Below are positions 1-10,020 of a stretch of 64,000 nucleotides of DNA, piece after piece; the first letter of the stretch is position 1, and each line of letters begins with the position of its first letter. The position numbers and the translations under genes were made by a program. The notes beneath the pieces are model-generated. The model was given only the letters and a program-made list of their open reading frames with translations. It ran no database searches and had not been told where the DNA came from. Source of the DNA: Haloechinothrix aidingensis (lineage in GTDB: Bacteria; Actinomycetota; Actinomycetes; Mycobacteriales; Pseudonocardiaceae); NCBI RefSeq assembly GCF_013450155.1, contig NZ_JACCKD010000003.1:434001-498000 (forward strand). The letters run 5' to 3'.

Positions 1-354
1 GAGCTGGCGGAGACGATCGGGGTACCGGTGCGGATGCAGCCCACCATGCCGCCGGAACGGATCCCCGAGGACGTGAGCACGGCGATTTACCGCACCGTGC
101 AGGAGTCGTTGATCAACGTGCGTAAGCACGCGCCCGGGGCTACGGCGACCGTACGGTTGGGCTCGGATCACGAAGCCGTCTGGGTCGAGATCCGCAACTC
201 GCCGAGAACCGGCCCGGCGCATACGGCGCCGTCCGGCGGCTACGGGCTCGCCGGGCTCGCGGAACGAGCCATGCAGCTCGATGGCACGTTCCACGCACGA
301 TCGACAGACGACGGGGGTTTCGAGGTGTCGGCGCGGTACCCGCTACGGCGATGA
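1..354 (+). CDS. Sensor histidine kinase, C-terminal fragment (NarL/DegS type)
   Basis: This is the last 117 codons of a two-component sensor kinase whose start lies before the window. The frame is open from base 1. The HATPase domain shows an N-box (QESLINVRKHA) and a G-box (GGYGLAGLAERA) typical of HisKA_3-type kinases that pair with NarL/LuxR response regulators. The protein ends with the short strand-rich tail usual for this fold. The signal sensed and the partner regulator cannot be told from this piece. It converges with rbpA, 34 bp away. Confidence 0.85.
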   Translation, partial: ELAETIGVPVRMQPTMPPERIPEDVSTAIYRTVQESLINVRKHAPGATATVRLGSDHEAVWVEIRNSPRTGPAHTAPSGGYGLAGLAERAMQLDGTFHARSTDDGGFEVSARYPLRR

Positions 355-388
355 CGGGCCGGGCCCGCACCGTGTGCCTGCCTGGCGC

Positions 389-730
389 CTACCGTCCGCG
401 GCGTTCCTGGATCCGTTCGAGCGCCTCGGCCAGGATGGCCTGGCCCTCCTCCTCGCTGCGCCGCTCCTGAACGTAGGCGAAGTGCGACTTGTACGGCTCG
501 GTACGCCGGGCCTCCGGCGGGTTGTCCCGGTCACGGCCGGCGGGTACGCCACACCGCTGGCACTCCCATTCCCGCGGAGCATCGGCGTCGGTCGCGAACG
601 CCGGAGTCGACTCGTGCCCGTTGGCACACCAGTAGGAGACCACGCGGCGCGGCGCGGACTCACCACGCTCCGCCTCCCCCGCCGGACCGGACCCGACCTT
701 GGAGCCTCGAATTGCCTGCCCGTCTGCCAT
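389..730 (-). CDS. rbpA: RNA polymerase-binding protein RbpA
   Basis: 113 residues, the normal size for RbpA. This actinobacterial protein binds the RNA polymerase beta subunit and group 1/2 sigma factors and stabilises open complexes. The core carries Cys35, His39, Cys57 and Cys60 (YWCANGH and WECQRCG), the set expected for a zinc-binding RbpA like the Streptomyces one. The conserved basic and C-terminal sigma-interaction segments follow. The start ATG lies 6 bp past the secG stop, so it is probably translated from the gap-pgk-tpiA-secG transcript, though a separate promoter is possible. Confidence 0.95.
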   Translation of the reverse strand: MADGQAIRGSKVGSGPAGEAERGESAPRRVVSYWCANGHESTPAFATDADAPREWECQRCGVPAGRDRDNPPEARRTEPYKSHFAYVQERRSEEEGQAILAEALERIQERRGR

Positions 731-736
731 GCTTCA

Positions 737-967
737 CTACACCTTCATGAGCAGGCCGATACCGGCGATCGAGATCACCCACACGGCACCGATGGCCAAC
801 GTGATCCTGTCCAGATTTTTCTCGGCCATACTCGAACCGGCGAGGCTGGACTGCGTTCCGCCGCCGAACAGCGACGACAACCCCCCGCCGCGGCCCTTGT
901 GCAAGAGTACCGCTGTGATCAGCGCGAGACTGCTGAGCACCAGAAGTACCCGCAGGAAGAATTCCAT
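737..967 (-). CDS. secG: Protein translocase subunit SecG
   Basis: 76 residues with two hydrophobic helices (roughly residues 1-22 and 53-74) joined by a Gly/Ser-rich loop containing HKGRGGGLSSLFGGG, the SecG signature. It is the small accessory subunit of the SecYEG translocon and supports SecA-driven export. It sits directly downstream of tpiA, the standard actinobacterial order. The 84 bp between tpiA and secG hold no clear terminator. Confidence 0.95.
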   Translation of the reverse strand: MEFFLRVLLVLSSLALITAVLLHKGRGGGLSSLFGGGTQSSLAGSSMAEKNLDRITLAIGAVWVISIAGIGLLMKV

Positions 968-1051
968 GTCGTCCTCACGATGTGACGTCGAGCCAGCCGG
1001 GCCGACCCCAGTGGACCGTATCGGCTACCAGGCTACCCGGTGACGAGCAGG

Positions 1052-1837
1052 TTACGGCAGCGGGCCACCAGCGGCGAGCGCGCAGAGCTTGGTGAACTCC
1101 TCGGCGTCGAGGCTGGCTCCCCCGACCAGCGCCCCGTCGATGTTCGACTGCTGGACGAGTTCACCGATGTTCTTCGACTTCACCGAGCCGCCGTAGAGCA
1201 CCCGGACCTGCCGGGCCACCTCGTCACCGTAGTCACCGGACAGCCGTTCCCGAAGCGCGGCGCAGACCTCCTCGGCGTCGGCCGGTGTGGCGACCCGCCC
1301 CGTACCGATCGCCCATACGGGCTCGTAAGCGATGACGCAGTTGCCTGCCTGCGCGGCGCTCACACCCTTGAGCGCGGCGCCGAGCTGCTCGGTGGTGTGC
1401 TCGAGATGCGCGTTCTGTTCCCGCACCTCCAGGCTCTCCCCCACGCACAGGATCGGCGTCATCCCGTTGGCCAGCGTGGCACGTACCTTGGCGTTGACCA
1501 GCTCGTCCGTCTCACCGTGATGCTCACGCCGCTCCGAATGCCCGACGACGACGAACGAGCACCCGAGCTTGGCCAGCATGGCGCCGGACACCTCGCCGGT
1601 GTAAGCGCCCGACTCGTGCGCCGAGACATCCTGAGCGCCGTGCGTGACGGACAGCTTGTCCCCCTCGATCAGGGTCTGCACGCTGCGGATGTCGGTGAAC
1701 GGGGGCAGCACCGCGACGTCCACGCTGTTGAAGTACTTCTCCGGCAGCGTGAACGCGATCTTCTGCACCAGCGCGATCGCCTCGAGATGGTTCAGGTGCA
1801 TCTTCCAGTTGCCCGCGATCAACGGCTTGTCGGTCAC
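1052..1837 (-). CDS. tpiA: Triosephosphate isomerase
   Basis: 261 residues. It interconverts dihydroxyacetone phosphate and glyceraldehyde 3-phosphate as a cytosolic TIM-barrel dimer. Visible are the N-terminal AGNWKMH with catalytic Lys12, the electrophile His in VVGHSERRE, the general base Glu in [11 protein letters not shown], and the phosphate-binding YGGSVK. The frame stays open further upstream, but the start chosen is the GTG at 1837. It overlaps the pgk stop as GTGA and gives the usual [14 protein letters not shown]-terminus, so translation is probably coupled to pgk. Confidence 0.96.
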   Translation of the reverse strand: MTDKPLIAGNWKMHLNHLEAIALVQKIAFTLPEKYFNSVDVAVLPPFTDIRSVQTLIEGDKLSVTHGAQDVSAHESGAYTGEVSGAMLAKLGCSFVVVGHSERREHHGETDELVNAKVRATLANGMTPILCVGESLEVREQNAHLEHTTEQLGAALKGVSAAQAGNCVIAYEPVWAIGTGRVATPADAEEVCAALRERLSGDYGDEVARQVRVLYGGSVKSKNIGELVQQSNIDGALVGGASLDAEEFTKLCALAAGGPLP

Positions 1838-3063
1838 GCGGCACCCCCTTCTTCGAGAATCGTGACCCCGGGCAGTTCCTTGCCCTCGAGAAACTCGAGC
1901 GACGCTCCGCCGCCCGTGGATATGTGCCCGAACCGCTCGTCGGGCAGTCCGAGCGTACGCACCGCCGCGGCCGAGTCTCCGCCGCCGACGACGCTGAACC
2001 CGTCGACATCGGCGATCGCCTCGGCCACACCCCTGGTTCCCCCGGCGAACGCGGCCATCTCGAACACGCCCATGGGCCCGTTCCAGAACACCGTCCGTGC
2101 CGGTGCCAGCGCGCCTGCGAAGGTTCGCACGCTGTCCGGGCCGATATCCAGGCCCATCCACCCGTGCGGGATGGCGTCCGCCGCGACGACCCGGGTGTTG
2201 GCGTCCGCCGCGAACGCGTCGGCTACCACGACGTCGCTCGGCAGGATCAGCGCGTCACCGGCCTCGGACAGCAGCCGCTTGCAGGCATCGAGCATCTCCC
2301 ACTCCACGAGGGAGTCACCGATCTCGTGGCCTTGCGCGGCGAGGAACGTGAAGCACATCCCTCCCCCGACGAGCAGGCGGTCCACTGTGGGTAGCAGCGC
2401 GTCGATCACGCCGAGCTTGTCCGAGACCTTCGACCCGCCGAGTACGACCGCGTACGGTCTCGCGGGATCACCGGTGAGGGTGCGAAGCACGTCGACCTCG
2501 GACAGCACGAGGTCGCCTGCGTAGGCGGGAAGCAGCCGCGCGACGTCATAGACCGAAGCCTGCTTGCGGTGCACCACCCCGAAGCCGTCGGAGACGAACG
2601 CGCCGTTCGTGCCGAGCAGGCCGGCGAGCTCCCCGGCCAGCTCCGCGCGCTCGGCGTCGTCCTTGCTCGTCTCCCGCGCGTCGAACCGGACGTTCTCCAG
2701 CACGACGACCGCGCCGTCGGTCATCTCGCCGACGGCTGCCCGCGCGCCCGCACCGGTCACGTCGGCGGCGAGCCGGACGGGACGGTCGAGCAGCTGCTCG
2801 AGTCGCGCGGCCACAGGTGCAAGCGAGTATCGCGGGTCCGGAGCTCCCTTCGGGCGTCCGAGGTGCGCGGCCACCACGACCCGCGCGCCCGCATCGACCA
2901 GCCTGCCAAGGGTGGGCAGCATCGCCCGGATCCTGCCGTCGTCGGTCACCACGGCGGTATCGGAGGTCTCGTCCAGCGGCACGTTCAGGTCCGCGCGCAA
3001 CAGCACGCTCCGCCCGGCGACTCCGTCCGAGATCAGGTCATCGACCGTCTTGAGCTCGCCCAT
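1834..3063 (-). CDS. pgk: Phosphoglycerate kinase
   Basis: 409 residues in two Rossmann-like lobes. It transfers the acyl phosphate of 1,3-bisphosphoglycerate to ADP. The N-lobe shows the substrate motif RADLNVPLD and the basic-patch residues around HLGRPKG. The C-lobe shows [11 protein letters not shown] and the nucleotide-binding GGGDSAAAV. It begins 4 bp after the gap stop and overlaps tpiA by 4 bp, consistent with one glycolytic transcript. Confidence 0.97.
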   Translation of the reverse strand: MGELKTVDDLISDGVAGRSVLLRADLNVPLDETSDTAVVTDDGRIRAMLPTLGRLVDAGARVVVAAHLGRPKGAPDPRYSLAPVAARLEQLLDRPVRLAADVTGAGARAAVGEMTDGAVVVLENVRFDARETSKDDAERAELAGELAGLLGTNGAFVSDGFGVVHRKQASVYDVARLLPAYAGDLVLSEVDVLRTLTGDPARPYAVVLGGSKVSDKLGVIDALLPTVDRLLVGGGMCFTFLAAQGHEIGDSLVEWEMLDACKRLLSEAGDALILPSDVVVADAFAADANTRVVAADAIPHGWMGLDIGPDSVRTFAGALAPARTVFWNGPMGVFEMAAFAGGTRGVAEAIADVDGFSVVGGGDSAAAVRTLGLPDERFGHISTGGGASLEFLEGKELPGVTILEEGGAA

Positions 3064-3067
3064 GACG

Positions 3068-4093
<1,026 letters not shown>

Positions 4094-4214
4094 TCAGGTT
4101 GCTTACGGGCCGGGCGTACCCAGCTGCACGCGGCGGCTAAAGCTCGCAGCCAGCCTAGCGTGCTGGCCAGCGTCGATCCGAGCGCCCCCGCGCGCCTCGC
4201 CGTACCGGTCACGC

Positions 4215-4243
4215 AGCCTATACCGAAGAGGTTGATCGATCAA
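4215..4243 (-). promoter_or_regulatory. Candidate gap promoter with embedded palindrome
   Basis: Reading on the minus strand, TTGATC (4243-4238) and TAGGCT (4220-4215) are separated by 17 bp, a good match to an actinobacterial housekeeping promoter. The -35 hexamer lies inside the perfect 12-bp palindrome TTGATCGATCAA (4232-4243), a plausible operator. The remaining leader to the gap start (4073-4214) contains a second TAGGCT-like hexamer but no recognisable riboswitch. Assignment is by pattern only. Confidence 0.5.
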
Positions 4244-4283
4244 GAAGCACGCTGCCCGACCGGCCGTCCCGACGTGTCAGTCC

Positions 4284-7200
4284 TCACGCCTCACCCCGGT
4301 CGTAGACGCGCGTGGCCGACACACGCCCCACCCCGTCCGGCTCGCCGAGCGACTCGACCGCCTCGCGCATCGTGGCGTCCACGGCCAGGTACTTCCGGCC
4401 CGCACGCAGGTCGGCGTCATTGCGCATGCGGATGATCAGGGGGAACTCGCTCAGGGCCCCGGCGTCGAACAGTCCCGTCGTGTAGATCAGCTGCACCCCG
4501 AGCGCGCGTGCCACCGCACGCTGCAGCTCGAGAAGGTACCCCGCCGACGCCCGGCCGATCGGGTTGTCCAGGAACAACACGCCCGAATGCGACTCCTGCG
4601 TGCGGCCCTTGTCGTTCGCGCGCAGCGCCGCCATGGTGCAGTACAACACGATCGCGGCGGTCAGCTGCTGGCCTCCGGAGAACACGTCCTTGATCTCCGA
4701 GACCCGCTGCCGCTCGGTACGCAGCACCGAATCGGGCTTGAGCACGTCGATACGGAACCCCTTCGGCACGGCGGCTCGCACGCCCCGCAGCAGTAAGGAC
4801 ATCCCGTCGCGCCGGACGTCCTTGCCGTCCGGCGACTTCCCGGCAGCGACCTCGTCGACGACCTGACCGAGCTGCTCGACCAGCATCGACTCGTCGGGGT
4901 CGGTGAAACGGATGCGCAGGAACTCGCTACCGGACCAGTCGCCGAGGCCATCGGGCAGGCGTGACAGCCGCTGCGCCGAGCGCAGTACCCGCAGCGCGCC
5001 CTCGACCATGCCCTGCAGCCGCGTGACGATCCCCGAGCGGTGCCTGTCGATCTGTTCGAGATCACCGGTGAGGCTGCGCAGCCGGGGACGCAGCGCCGAG
5101 ATCCACTCCCTGGCATGCTCGCCGAGCTTGTCCCTGCGCACCGAGACGATCTGCCGCCGGACGGGGCTGGACAGCTTCTCGAAGCGTTCCTCTGCCGCGT
5201 ACTCCACGAGGGCGTCGGCCTGGCCACGCACCCGCCTGTCCGCCTCCGCGACCGCCTCGTCCGCCGCCGCGAGCGCGGAGTTCAGCACCGACCAGCGCGA
5301 GCGTGCCGACTCGATGTCCCCGTCGTAGGCCTCGACCTCGTCGGTGCGCTCGCCTGCGCCCGCGCCGACGATCGGGGCCATCGAGTCGCCGAGCATCGCG
5401 AACCCGGCCGCGGCCGACTCGGCATCGTCGAGCACGTCCTCGGCCTCGGTCAGCTTCTGCTGCAGGTCCTCCAGCTCGCGCGCGGCAGCCGCGACCTCGT
5501 CCCGCGCGTTACTGATCAGCTCGAGCCCGTAGGCAACCGAACCGGGTCGCTGGAAGTCGTCGAGAACCGACGGGGCAGCGGGCAACGCCTCCAGCTCGGC
5601 CCGCTGGGTGGCCACAGCGGCCACCGCATCCGACCGCTGTGCCTGCGCCGAGTCCAGCTCCCGCTCGGCCCGCTGCTGCGCGGCCGCCCGGGATGCCGCG
5701 TCGGCACCGTCCGGAGTCTCCAGCAGGTGTTCGGCGAGCGCGCGCACGTCCGGGTCGAGGGCCTCGAGCTCGGCGCGCGCCGCTGCCTCGGCCTGCTCGG
5801 AGTGGTCGAGCTCGGCGCGCAGGTCGTTGCCCACCTCCACCTTGGCGTAGGCGTCGTCGGCCGCGGCCAGGCTCCGGCGCAGCACGTCGATCGGCTCCTC
5901 GGGCACCGGCTCATCCGTGGAGACGGACCCGCCCCCCGGCACCTCGGCCAGTTCGGCGCGCGCGCTGGCCACGGTGCGGTGATGCCCGTCCGCGGTGCGC
6001 TGCTCCTCGGCCGCCTGCTCGCGCCACCGCCCGGCGACAGCCTCGGCGTCGGAGGCTTCGGACTGCAGCCGCTCGGCTTGCTCACGTGCCGCCCGGGCCT
6101 CGTCGCGCCACTGCCCCACCCGTGCCACGGATCCGGACAGCTCGCCGAGCTCGCGGACGCGCTCGGTCGCCGACCGCACCGAGGCACGCAGCTCGGGGAT
6201 CAGCTCGCGCAGCTCGGCGCGGCGACGGGCCACGTACTCGACGGTCTCGGACGCGCGGGCCTCGGCGACGCCTGCCTGCTCGTACTCCGACCAGGCCTCC
6301 TCTGCCCGTTCGGCGAGGGTGGCCACCGACCCGGCCGGGTACTCCTCGCGCCAGGCACGCAGCTTCCACTCGAGAGCGGCGTCCGATGAGGACTGCTCGG
6401 CCAGCCGGGCCAGCTCCTGCTTGCGCTCGGCCTGTCGCCTGGTGATCGCGGTACGTTCCCTGTCGGCGGCATCCTCGTCGTAGAGCGCCGGGTTCGGTGG
6501 GATGACGAACTCCACACCCGGAGCCACGGCGCTGCCCGCACCGTCAGGGGCGGCGGTGTCGCCGGAGCCACCGGAGTCCCCGGGGCCCGAGACCGCCTGG
6601 GTACACCCCACAGCGAGGGCGGCGCGCGGCAACAGCGTGGTCTCGGACAACACCTCCCGCGCGCGTTCGACCCGGGACGGATCGTTGATCAGCACCCCGC
6701 CCACCAGCTGCGGGAACCTGTTCAGCACGTCCCCGGCACGTGCCGAGCTCAATGTGGACAGGTAACGCAGGCCGGACCACGCGGTGATCCCGGCGTCCTC
6801 CAGCACGTCCAGCACCTGCTGCACGTCCTCGGGCGGGGGAAGCAGGCCTGCCGACCCGAGCGCCTGCAGCGCGCGCTCATCGGCGGACTCGGCCATCCGC
6901 AGTTCCGTGGCCTCCCGGTCCGCCCTGTTCCGCGCCTCGGACAACCGGTTCAGCAGCACGGGCAGGTCCACGTCCAGGTGCACGCTCTCCCCGCCGAGCA
7001 ACTCGGCGAGGCGCGGGTCCGCGGCGAGTGCCTCGGTGCGTTCGTTCGCCCGGTCCAGCTCGGCCTGCGCGGACTCGGCACGCGCACGCGCACTGCTGCG
7101 TCGCTGCTGCTCGGTATGCAGTGCCCCGGTCGCCTCGGCGTGTTCCGTCTCGATCTCGGCGAGCTCACGCTCGTGCTGGGCGAGGTCACGCTCGGCACGC

Positions 7201-8810
7201 TCGGCCGCCTCGCGCGCGCTGCGCTCGGCCGCGGCGACGCCGTCGGTGTCGGTGCCCTCCGGCAGGGTTCCCGCCTCGACAGCTTCCCGCACGCGCTGCT
7301 CGACCTCGGCGATCCGGGAGTCGAGCGACTCGGCACGCGCGCTGTGCTCGGCCGCCTTGGCCATCGCCTCGTCCCGCTGGTGCTGCGCGTCCGCCGCCGA
7401 CCGCCGCGCCGACTCGGCCGCCCGTTCCGCGTGCTCGGCGTCCGCCCTGGCATCCTCTGCCAGCGCGAGCAGTCCCCTGGCCAGCGCCGTCGCCGCCGCG
7501 TTCTTGGCAGCGAGCGCGGGCTGCGCGCGCTCTTCCCTGTTGCCGACAAGCTCGCGGGTGGCTTTCGCCTTGTGCGCGGCGTTGAGATGTGCCAGTACCG
7601 TCGAGGTGGCCCGCCATGCCCGTGCCGTGGTGTCGGCCTCGGCGACCTGCTCGGCGAGGCGGTCGGCATCGGCCTGCCCCGCGTCGAGCCGCAGCAGGGC
7701 GACGACCCGGCGGAGCTCGGTGACCACGGCGCCTTTCCTCCTGTGGTCTCCTTCGGCCAGGCGCTCCGCGGTACGCAGCTCCTCGACGTGGTCGCGCAGC
7801 CCTTGCAACCGTTCGGACTCCGCGTGCCGCCGCGCGGCGACCGCTGCCGCGAACTCCCGCGCCTGCTCCCGCGCACGCTCGCTTTCCTGGCGAGCGCCTG
7901 CCGCTGCGTCGGAGGACTCGACGAGCGGCTCGAGCAGCTCGAGCGCACCCGCGACGAAGTCGCGCTCGACGAGCAGCTCGCCGCGCTGCGCGAGGTTGTC
8001 CGCGTAACTGCTGAGCACGTCGGCCAGGTCCGCCGGACCTTGCTCGTCGATCACCGCGCGCAGCAGGAACTCGACGAAGGCGTCGTCGGTCTGGAAGGCG
8101 AAGGCGTCGACCGCCTCGCCCTCGCCCGCGTTCATCGCGCGCTGGTAGCGGAACAGCTCGGTGTCCAAGCCCAGCTGCGCGAGCCGGTCGGTCCAGTCCC
8201 TGTGCTTGCGCGTCCAGAACAGGTCCACTTCCGGCTCGGCCTTGTGCTGCGCGTCCAGGCTTTCCTTGAACGCCGACACGGTCAGCAGCTGCCCGTTCGA
8301 CGTCAGCGGCAGCGAGTCGAGGTTGAGCGTCACGCTCGGCCGGAAGCAGTACCACGAGTCGACCAGGTTGGCCGGGTCCGAGGAGACCACGTGGCCACGC
8401 CACTCGGACACCTTTCCCGTGATCAGGCGCTGTCCGGTCCGGGTGTGCTGCCACTCCAGCACGACGTGTGCCACGTCCTTGGACTCGACGAACTTCTCCA
8501 GCACGCGCGTGTTCGTCGTGCCGACGACCTGCCGTCTACCGGGAAGCATCACCGAGAAGATGAGCTTGATCAACACGGACTTGCCGCCGCCGTTCTCCAG
8601 GAACAGCACGCTCGCGGGGGAAGGCCTGCGGACCGGCGCGGCCGCCTCGGCGTCCGCGCCGGAGGACAGTTGCACCCCCGCGCTGAACAACGCGTCCTGC
8701 GCGGGCGCCGACACGACCTCGCCGACACCGCTGAGGTCCAGCACGACATCCTGGTACCGCGCCCCAGCCGGACCGACCGAGTGCAGCCGCACCCGGGACA
8801 GTTCGTACAT
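4284..8810 (-). CDS. Large SMC/MukB/JetC-like coiled-coil ATPase
   Basis: 1508 residues from the ATG at 8810, which has GGAGG 5 nt upstream. A GTG two codons earlier overlaps that ribosome-binding site and is less likely. The N-terminal ATPase half has the P-loop LENGGGKS (residues 71-78), where the first Gly of GxxxxGK[ST] is Leu. Two long Arg/Ala/Glu-rich coiled-coil arms flank a globular hinge-like segment in the middle. The C-terminal half has a signature-like FSGGQQ (1377-1382) and Walker B GVLFLDN (1410-1416), with Asn in place of the catalytic Glu. This is the layout of MukB, MksB and Wadjet JetC, which load onto DNA with a kleisin and a small winged-helix subunit. The two genes upstream fit those roles. 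A role in chromosome organisation or anti-plasmid defence is inferred. Confidence 0.8.
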   Translation of the reverse strand: MYELSRVRLHSVGPAGARYQDVVLDLSGVGEVVSAPAQDALFSAGVQLSSGADAEAAAPVRRPSPASVLFLENGGGKSVLIKLIFSVMLPGRRQVVGTTNTRVLEKFVESKDVAHVVLEWQHTRTGQRLITGKVSEWRGHVVSSDPANLVDSWYCFRPSVTLNLDSLPLTSNGQLLTVSAFKESLDAQHKAEPEVDLFWTRKHRDWTDRLAQLGLDTELFRYQRAMNAGEGEAVDAFAFQTDDAFVEFLLRAVIDEQGPADLADVLSSYADNLAQRGELLVERDFVAGALELLEPLVESSDAAAGARQESERAREQAREFAAAVAARRHAESERLQGLRDHVEELRTAERLAEGDHRRKGAVVTELRRVVALLRLDAGQADADRLAEQVAEADTTARAWRATSTVLAHLNAAHKAKATRELVGNREERAQPALAAKNAAATALARGLLALAEDARADAEHAERAAESARRSAADAQHQRDEAMAKAAEHSARAESLDSRIAEVEQRVREAVEAGTLPEGTDTDGVAAAERSAREAAERAERDLAQHERELAEIETEHAEATGALHTEQQRRSSARARAESAQAELDRANERTEALAADPRLAELLGGESVHLDVDLPVLLNRLSEARNRADREATELRMAESADERALQALGSAGLLPPPEDVQQVLDVLEDAGITAWSGLRYLSTLSSARAGDVLNRFPQLVGGVLINDPSRVERAREVLSETTLLPRAALAVGCTQAVSGPGDSGGSGDTAAPDGAGSAVAPGVEFVIPPNPALYDEDAADRERTAITRRQAERKQELARLAEQSSSDAALEWKLRAWREEYPAGSVATLAERAEEAWSEYEQAGVAEARASETVEYVARRRAELRELIPELRASVRSATERVRELGELSGSVARVGQWRDEARAAREQAERLQSEASDAEAVAGRWREQAAEEQRTADGHHRTVASARAELAEVPGGGSVSTDEPVPEEPIDVLRRSLAAADDAYAKVEVGNDLRAELDHSEQAEAAARAELEALDPDVRALAEHLLETPDGADAASRAAAQQRAERELDSAQAQRSDAVAAVATQRAELEALPAAPSVLDDFQRPGSVAYGLELISNARDEVAAAARELEDLQQKLTEAEDVLDDAESAAAGFAMLGDSMAPIVGAGAGERTDEVEAYDGDIESARSRWSVLNSALAAADEAVAEADRRVRGQADALVEYAAEERFEKLSSPVRRQIVSVRRDKLGEHAREWISALRPRLRSLTGDLEQIDRHRSGIVTRLQGMVEGALRVLRSAQRLSRLPDGLGDWSGSEFLRIRFTDPDESMLVEQLGQVVDEVAAGKSPDGKDVRRDGMSLLLRGVRAAVPKGFRIDVLKPDSVLRTERQRVSEIKDVFSGGQQLTAAIVLYCTMAALRANDKGRTQESHSGVLFLDNPIGRASAGYLLELQRAVARALGVQLIYTTGLFDAGALSEFPLIIRMRNDADLRAGRKYLAVDATMREAVESLGEPDGVGRVSATRVYDRGEA

Positions 8811-8920
8811 CGGCACCTCCGTTGCTCCATGTTCGCCCGCAGGCCCGCCCTCGCCGCGACGGCGTCAGGTCCCCTCGCTCAGCCCGGCTCGGAGTGGTCC
8901 TGCGATCGACGCGACCGCTG

Positions 8921-9121
8921 ACATACCTCGACCTCCGGTCCGAACGCCGTAGCGTTTCCGGTTGCCGCGACCTCCCCACGGGGAGGCCCCGCTCTCCGGA
9001 CTGTCGTCGGCCCAACCACTGATACACCTCGAGCTCTGGTCCGACCACCATGGGGGTGTTCCGGCGGCCGCGACCTCCCCACAGGGAGGCCCCGTCCACC
9101 GGACGGCGGTCGGTCCAACCG
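8921..9121. repeat. Two tandem copies of a ~101-bp hairpin-bearing repeat
   Basis: This fills most of the 311-bp gap between the two downstream genes of the SMC cassette. Copy 1 runs from about 8921 to 9021 and copy 2 from about 9022 to 9121. Both open with ATACCTCGACCTC-like sequence followed by GGTCCGA. Both carry a CCTCCC/GGGAGG hairpin with a 4-nt loop (8971-8986 and 9074-9089) and end in GTCGGCCCAACC or GTCGGTCCAACC. Copy 2 abuts the stop codon of the upstream gene. The rest of the gap, 8811-8920, shows nothing beyond the GGAGG ribosome-binding site of the ATPase gene. The function is unknown; RNA hairpins could adjust subunit ratios. Confidence 0.75.
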
Positions 9122-9913
9122 CTAGAGCGTCTCACTGCTGGCTGCGCGCAACGTTCCGACGTCGTCGGCGACCGCGACCACGTCGAGGTCGAGCAGCTCG
9201 CTGAACGCGCGGTCCGCCGCGAGCTCACGGACCTGAATCTGGTATCGCGGAGTCGTCCGGTACGTGCCCCCGCGATCCGAGTTGATGTGCACCAGGAATC
9301 CCTGCTCGGCGAGGAACCGCAGTGCACGGCTGATCATGCCACGCGTGGTGTCCGGCGCGAGCCTGCCGTCCTTGGTGGCGGCGGCCGCGGGTCTGCGAGC
9401 GTATACCCGCCACGCCTGCTCCAGCTCAGGGGCGTCGGAAAGGGGGTCGTCGTTCTCGTCGGCCTGTGCGGCTCGCTCGTCGAGGATGCGGCACGCCTCC
9501 CGGACCACGCTGTCCACCTGCTCGACCGACACTCGTCCGACGTAGGTGTCATTGGCAAGATCATCCGGACGGGGGAACGCGAGCGCGGCTGTGGCCAGGT
9601 GTATGACACCGTGCAGCACCTTCTCGGTCTCCCTCCTCTCCCGGATCTTGCTCTGGCGCGCGTAGTTGTCCATCTTGATCTCGAAGACGGACTCGTCCGT
9701 GGCCGCGAGGACCGCGCCCGCCTGCTGGTTCACCTCCAGGACCAGCAGTCCGAGCCCGGCAGCGACCGAGTGCGTCAGCTGCTTGAACTGGCTGTCCGCG
9801 TGATACTTCCGCACCAGGTCGGAGTAACCGGCGTCCCGTGCCGGTACCTGTTTGGGCCGCAGGCCGTAGGCGATCAACCGGGCAGCTGCTTCGGCATCCG
9901 CCGCGCCCATCAC
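9122..9913 (-). CDS. MukE/MksE/JetB-like subunit of the SMC cassette (candidate)
   Basis: About 263 residues from a GTG at 9913; the adjacent ATG at 9910 is equally possible. GAGGAGG lies just upstream. The protein is soluble and mostly helical. A C-terminal winged-helix-like region contains TTRGMISRALRFLAEQGF followed by a wing-like HINSDRGGTYRTTPRYQIQV. It lies between the kleisin-like and ATPase genes, the position of MukE, MksE and JetB, whose tandem winged helices bind the kleisin. I do not recognise the family from sequence alone, and the role is inferred from context and fold. Confidence 0.65.
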   Translation of the reverse strand: MMGAADAEAAARLIAYGLRPKQVPARDAGYSDLVRKYHADSQFKQLTHSVAAGLGLLVLEVNQQAGAVLAATDESVFEIKMDNYARQSKIRERRETEKVLHGVIHLATAALAFPRPDDLANDTYVGRVSVEQVDSVVREACRILDERAAQADENDDPLSDAPELEQAWRVYARRPAAAATKDGRLAPDTTRGMISRALRFLAEQGFLVHINSDRGGTYRTTPRYQIQVRELAADRAFSELLDLDVVAVADDVGTLRAASSETL

Positions 9914-9930
9914 TGCACCTCCTCAAGCAC

Positions 9931-10007
9931 GGTTCGTTCACGTGGGTCACGTTCCCGGAGTCGTTCGCAGGGTTCGCTCACCGGGGTCATGCGCCGGGGT
10001 CGTCGCG
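9931..10007. repeat. Degenerate ~40-bp tandem duplication
   Basis: In the 107-bp gap between the first two cassette genes, 9931-9970 and 9971-10007 align as two diverged copies. Both open with GGTTCGYTCA, continue with a GGGTCA element, and end in GTCGTTCGC or GTCGTCGCG. It resembles the larger duplication in the next gap of the same operon but is unrelated in sequence. No coding potential is evident. Confidence 0.45.
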
Positions 10008-10020
10008 CCTACCGCCGCCG

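Noticed and set aside
355-388. GC-rich palindrome near 355-367 as a terminator between the sensor kinase gene and rbpA.
   Set aside because: The arms are only six bases with a single-base loop, which is sterically poor, and no T-run follows.
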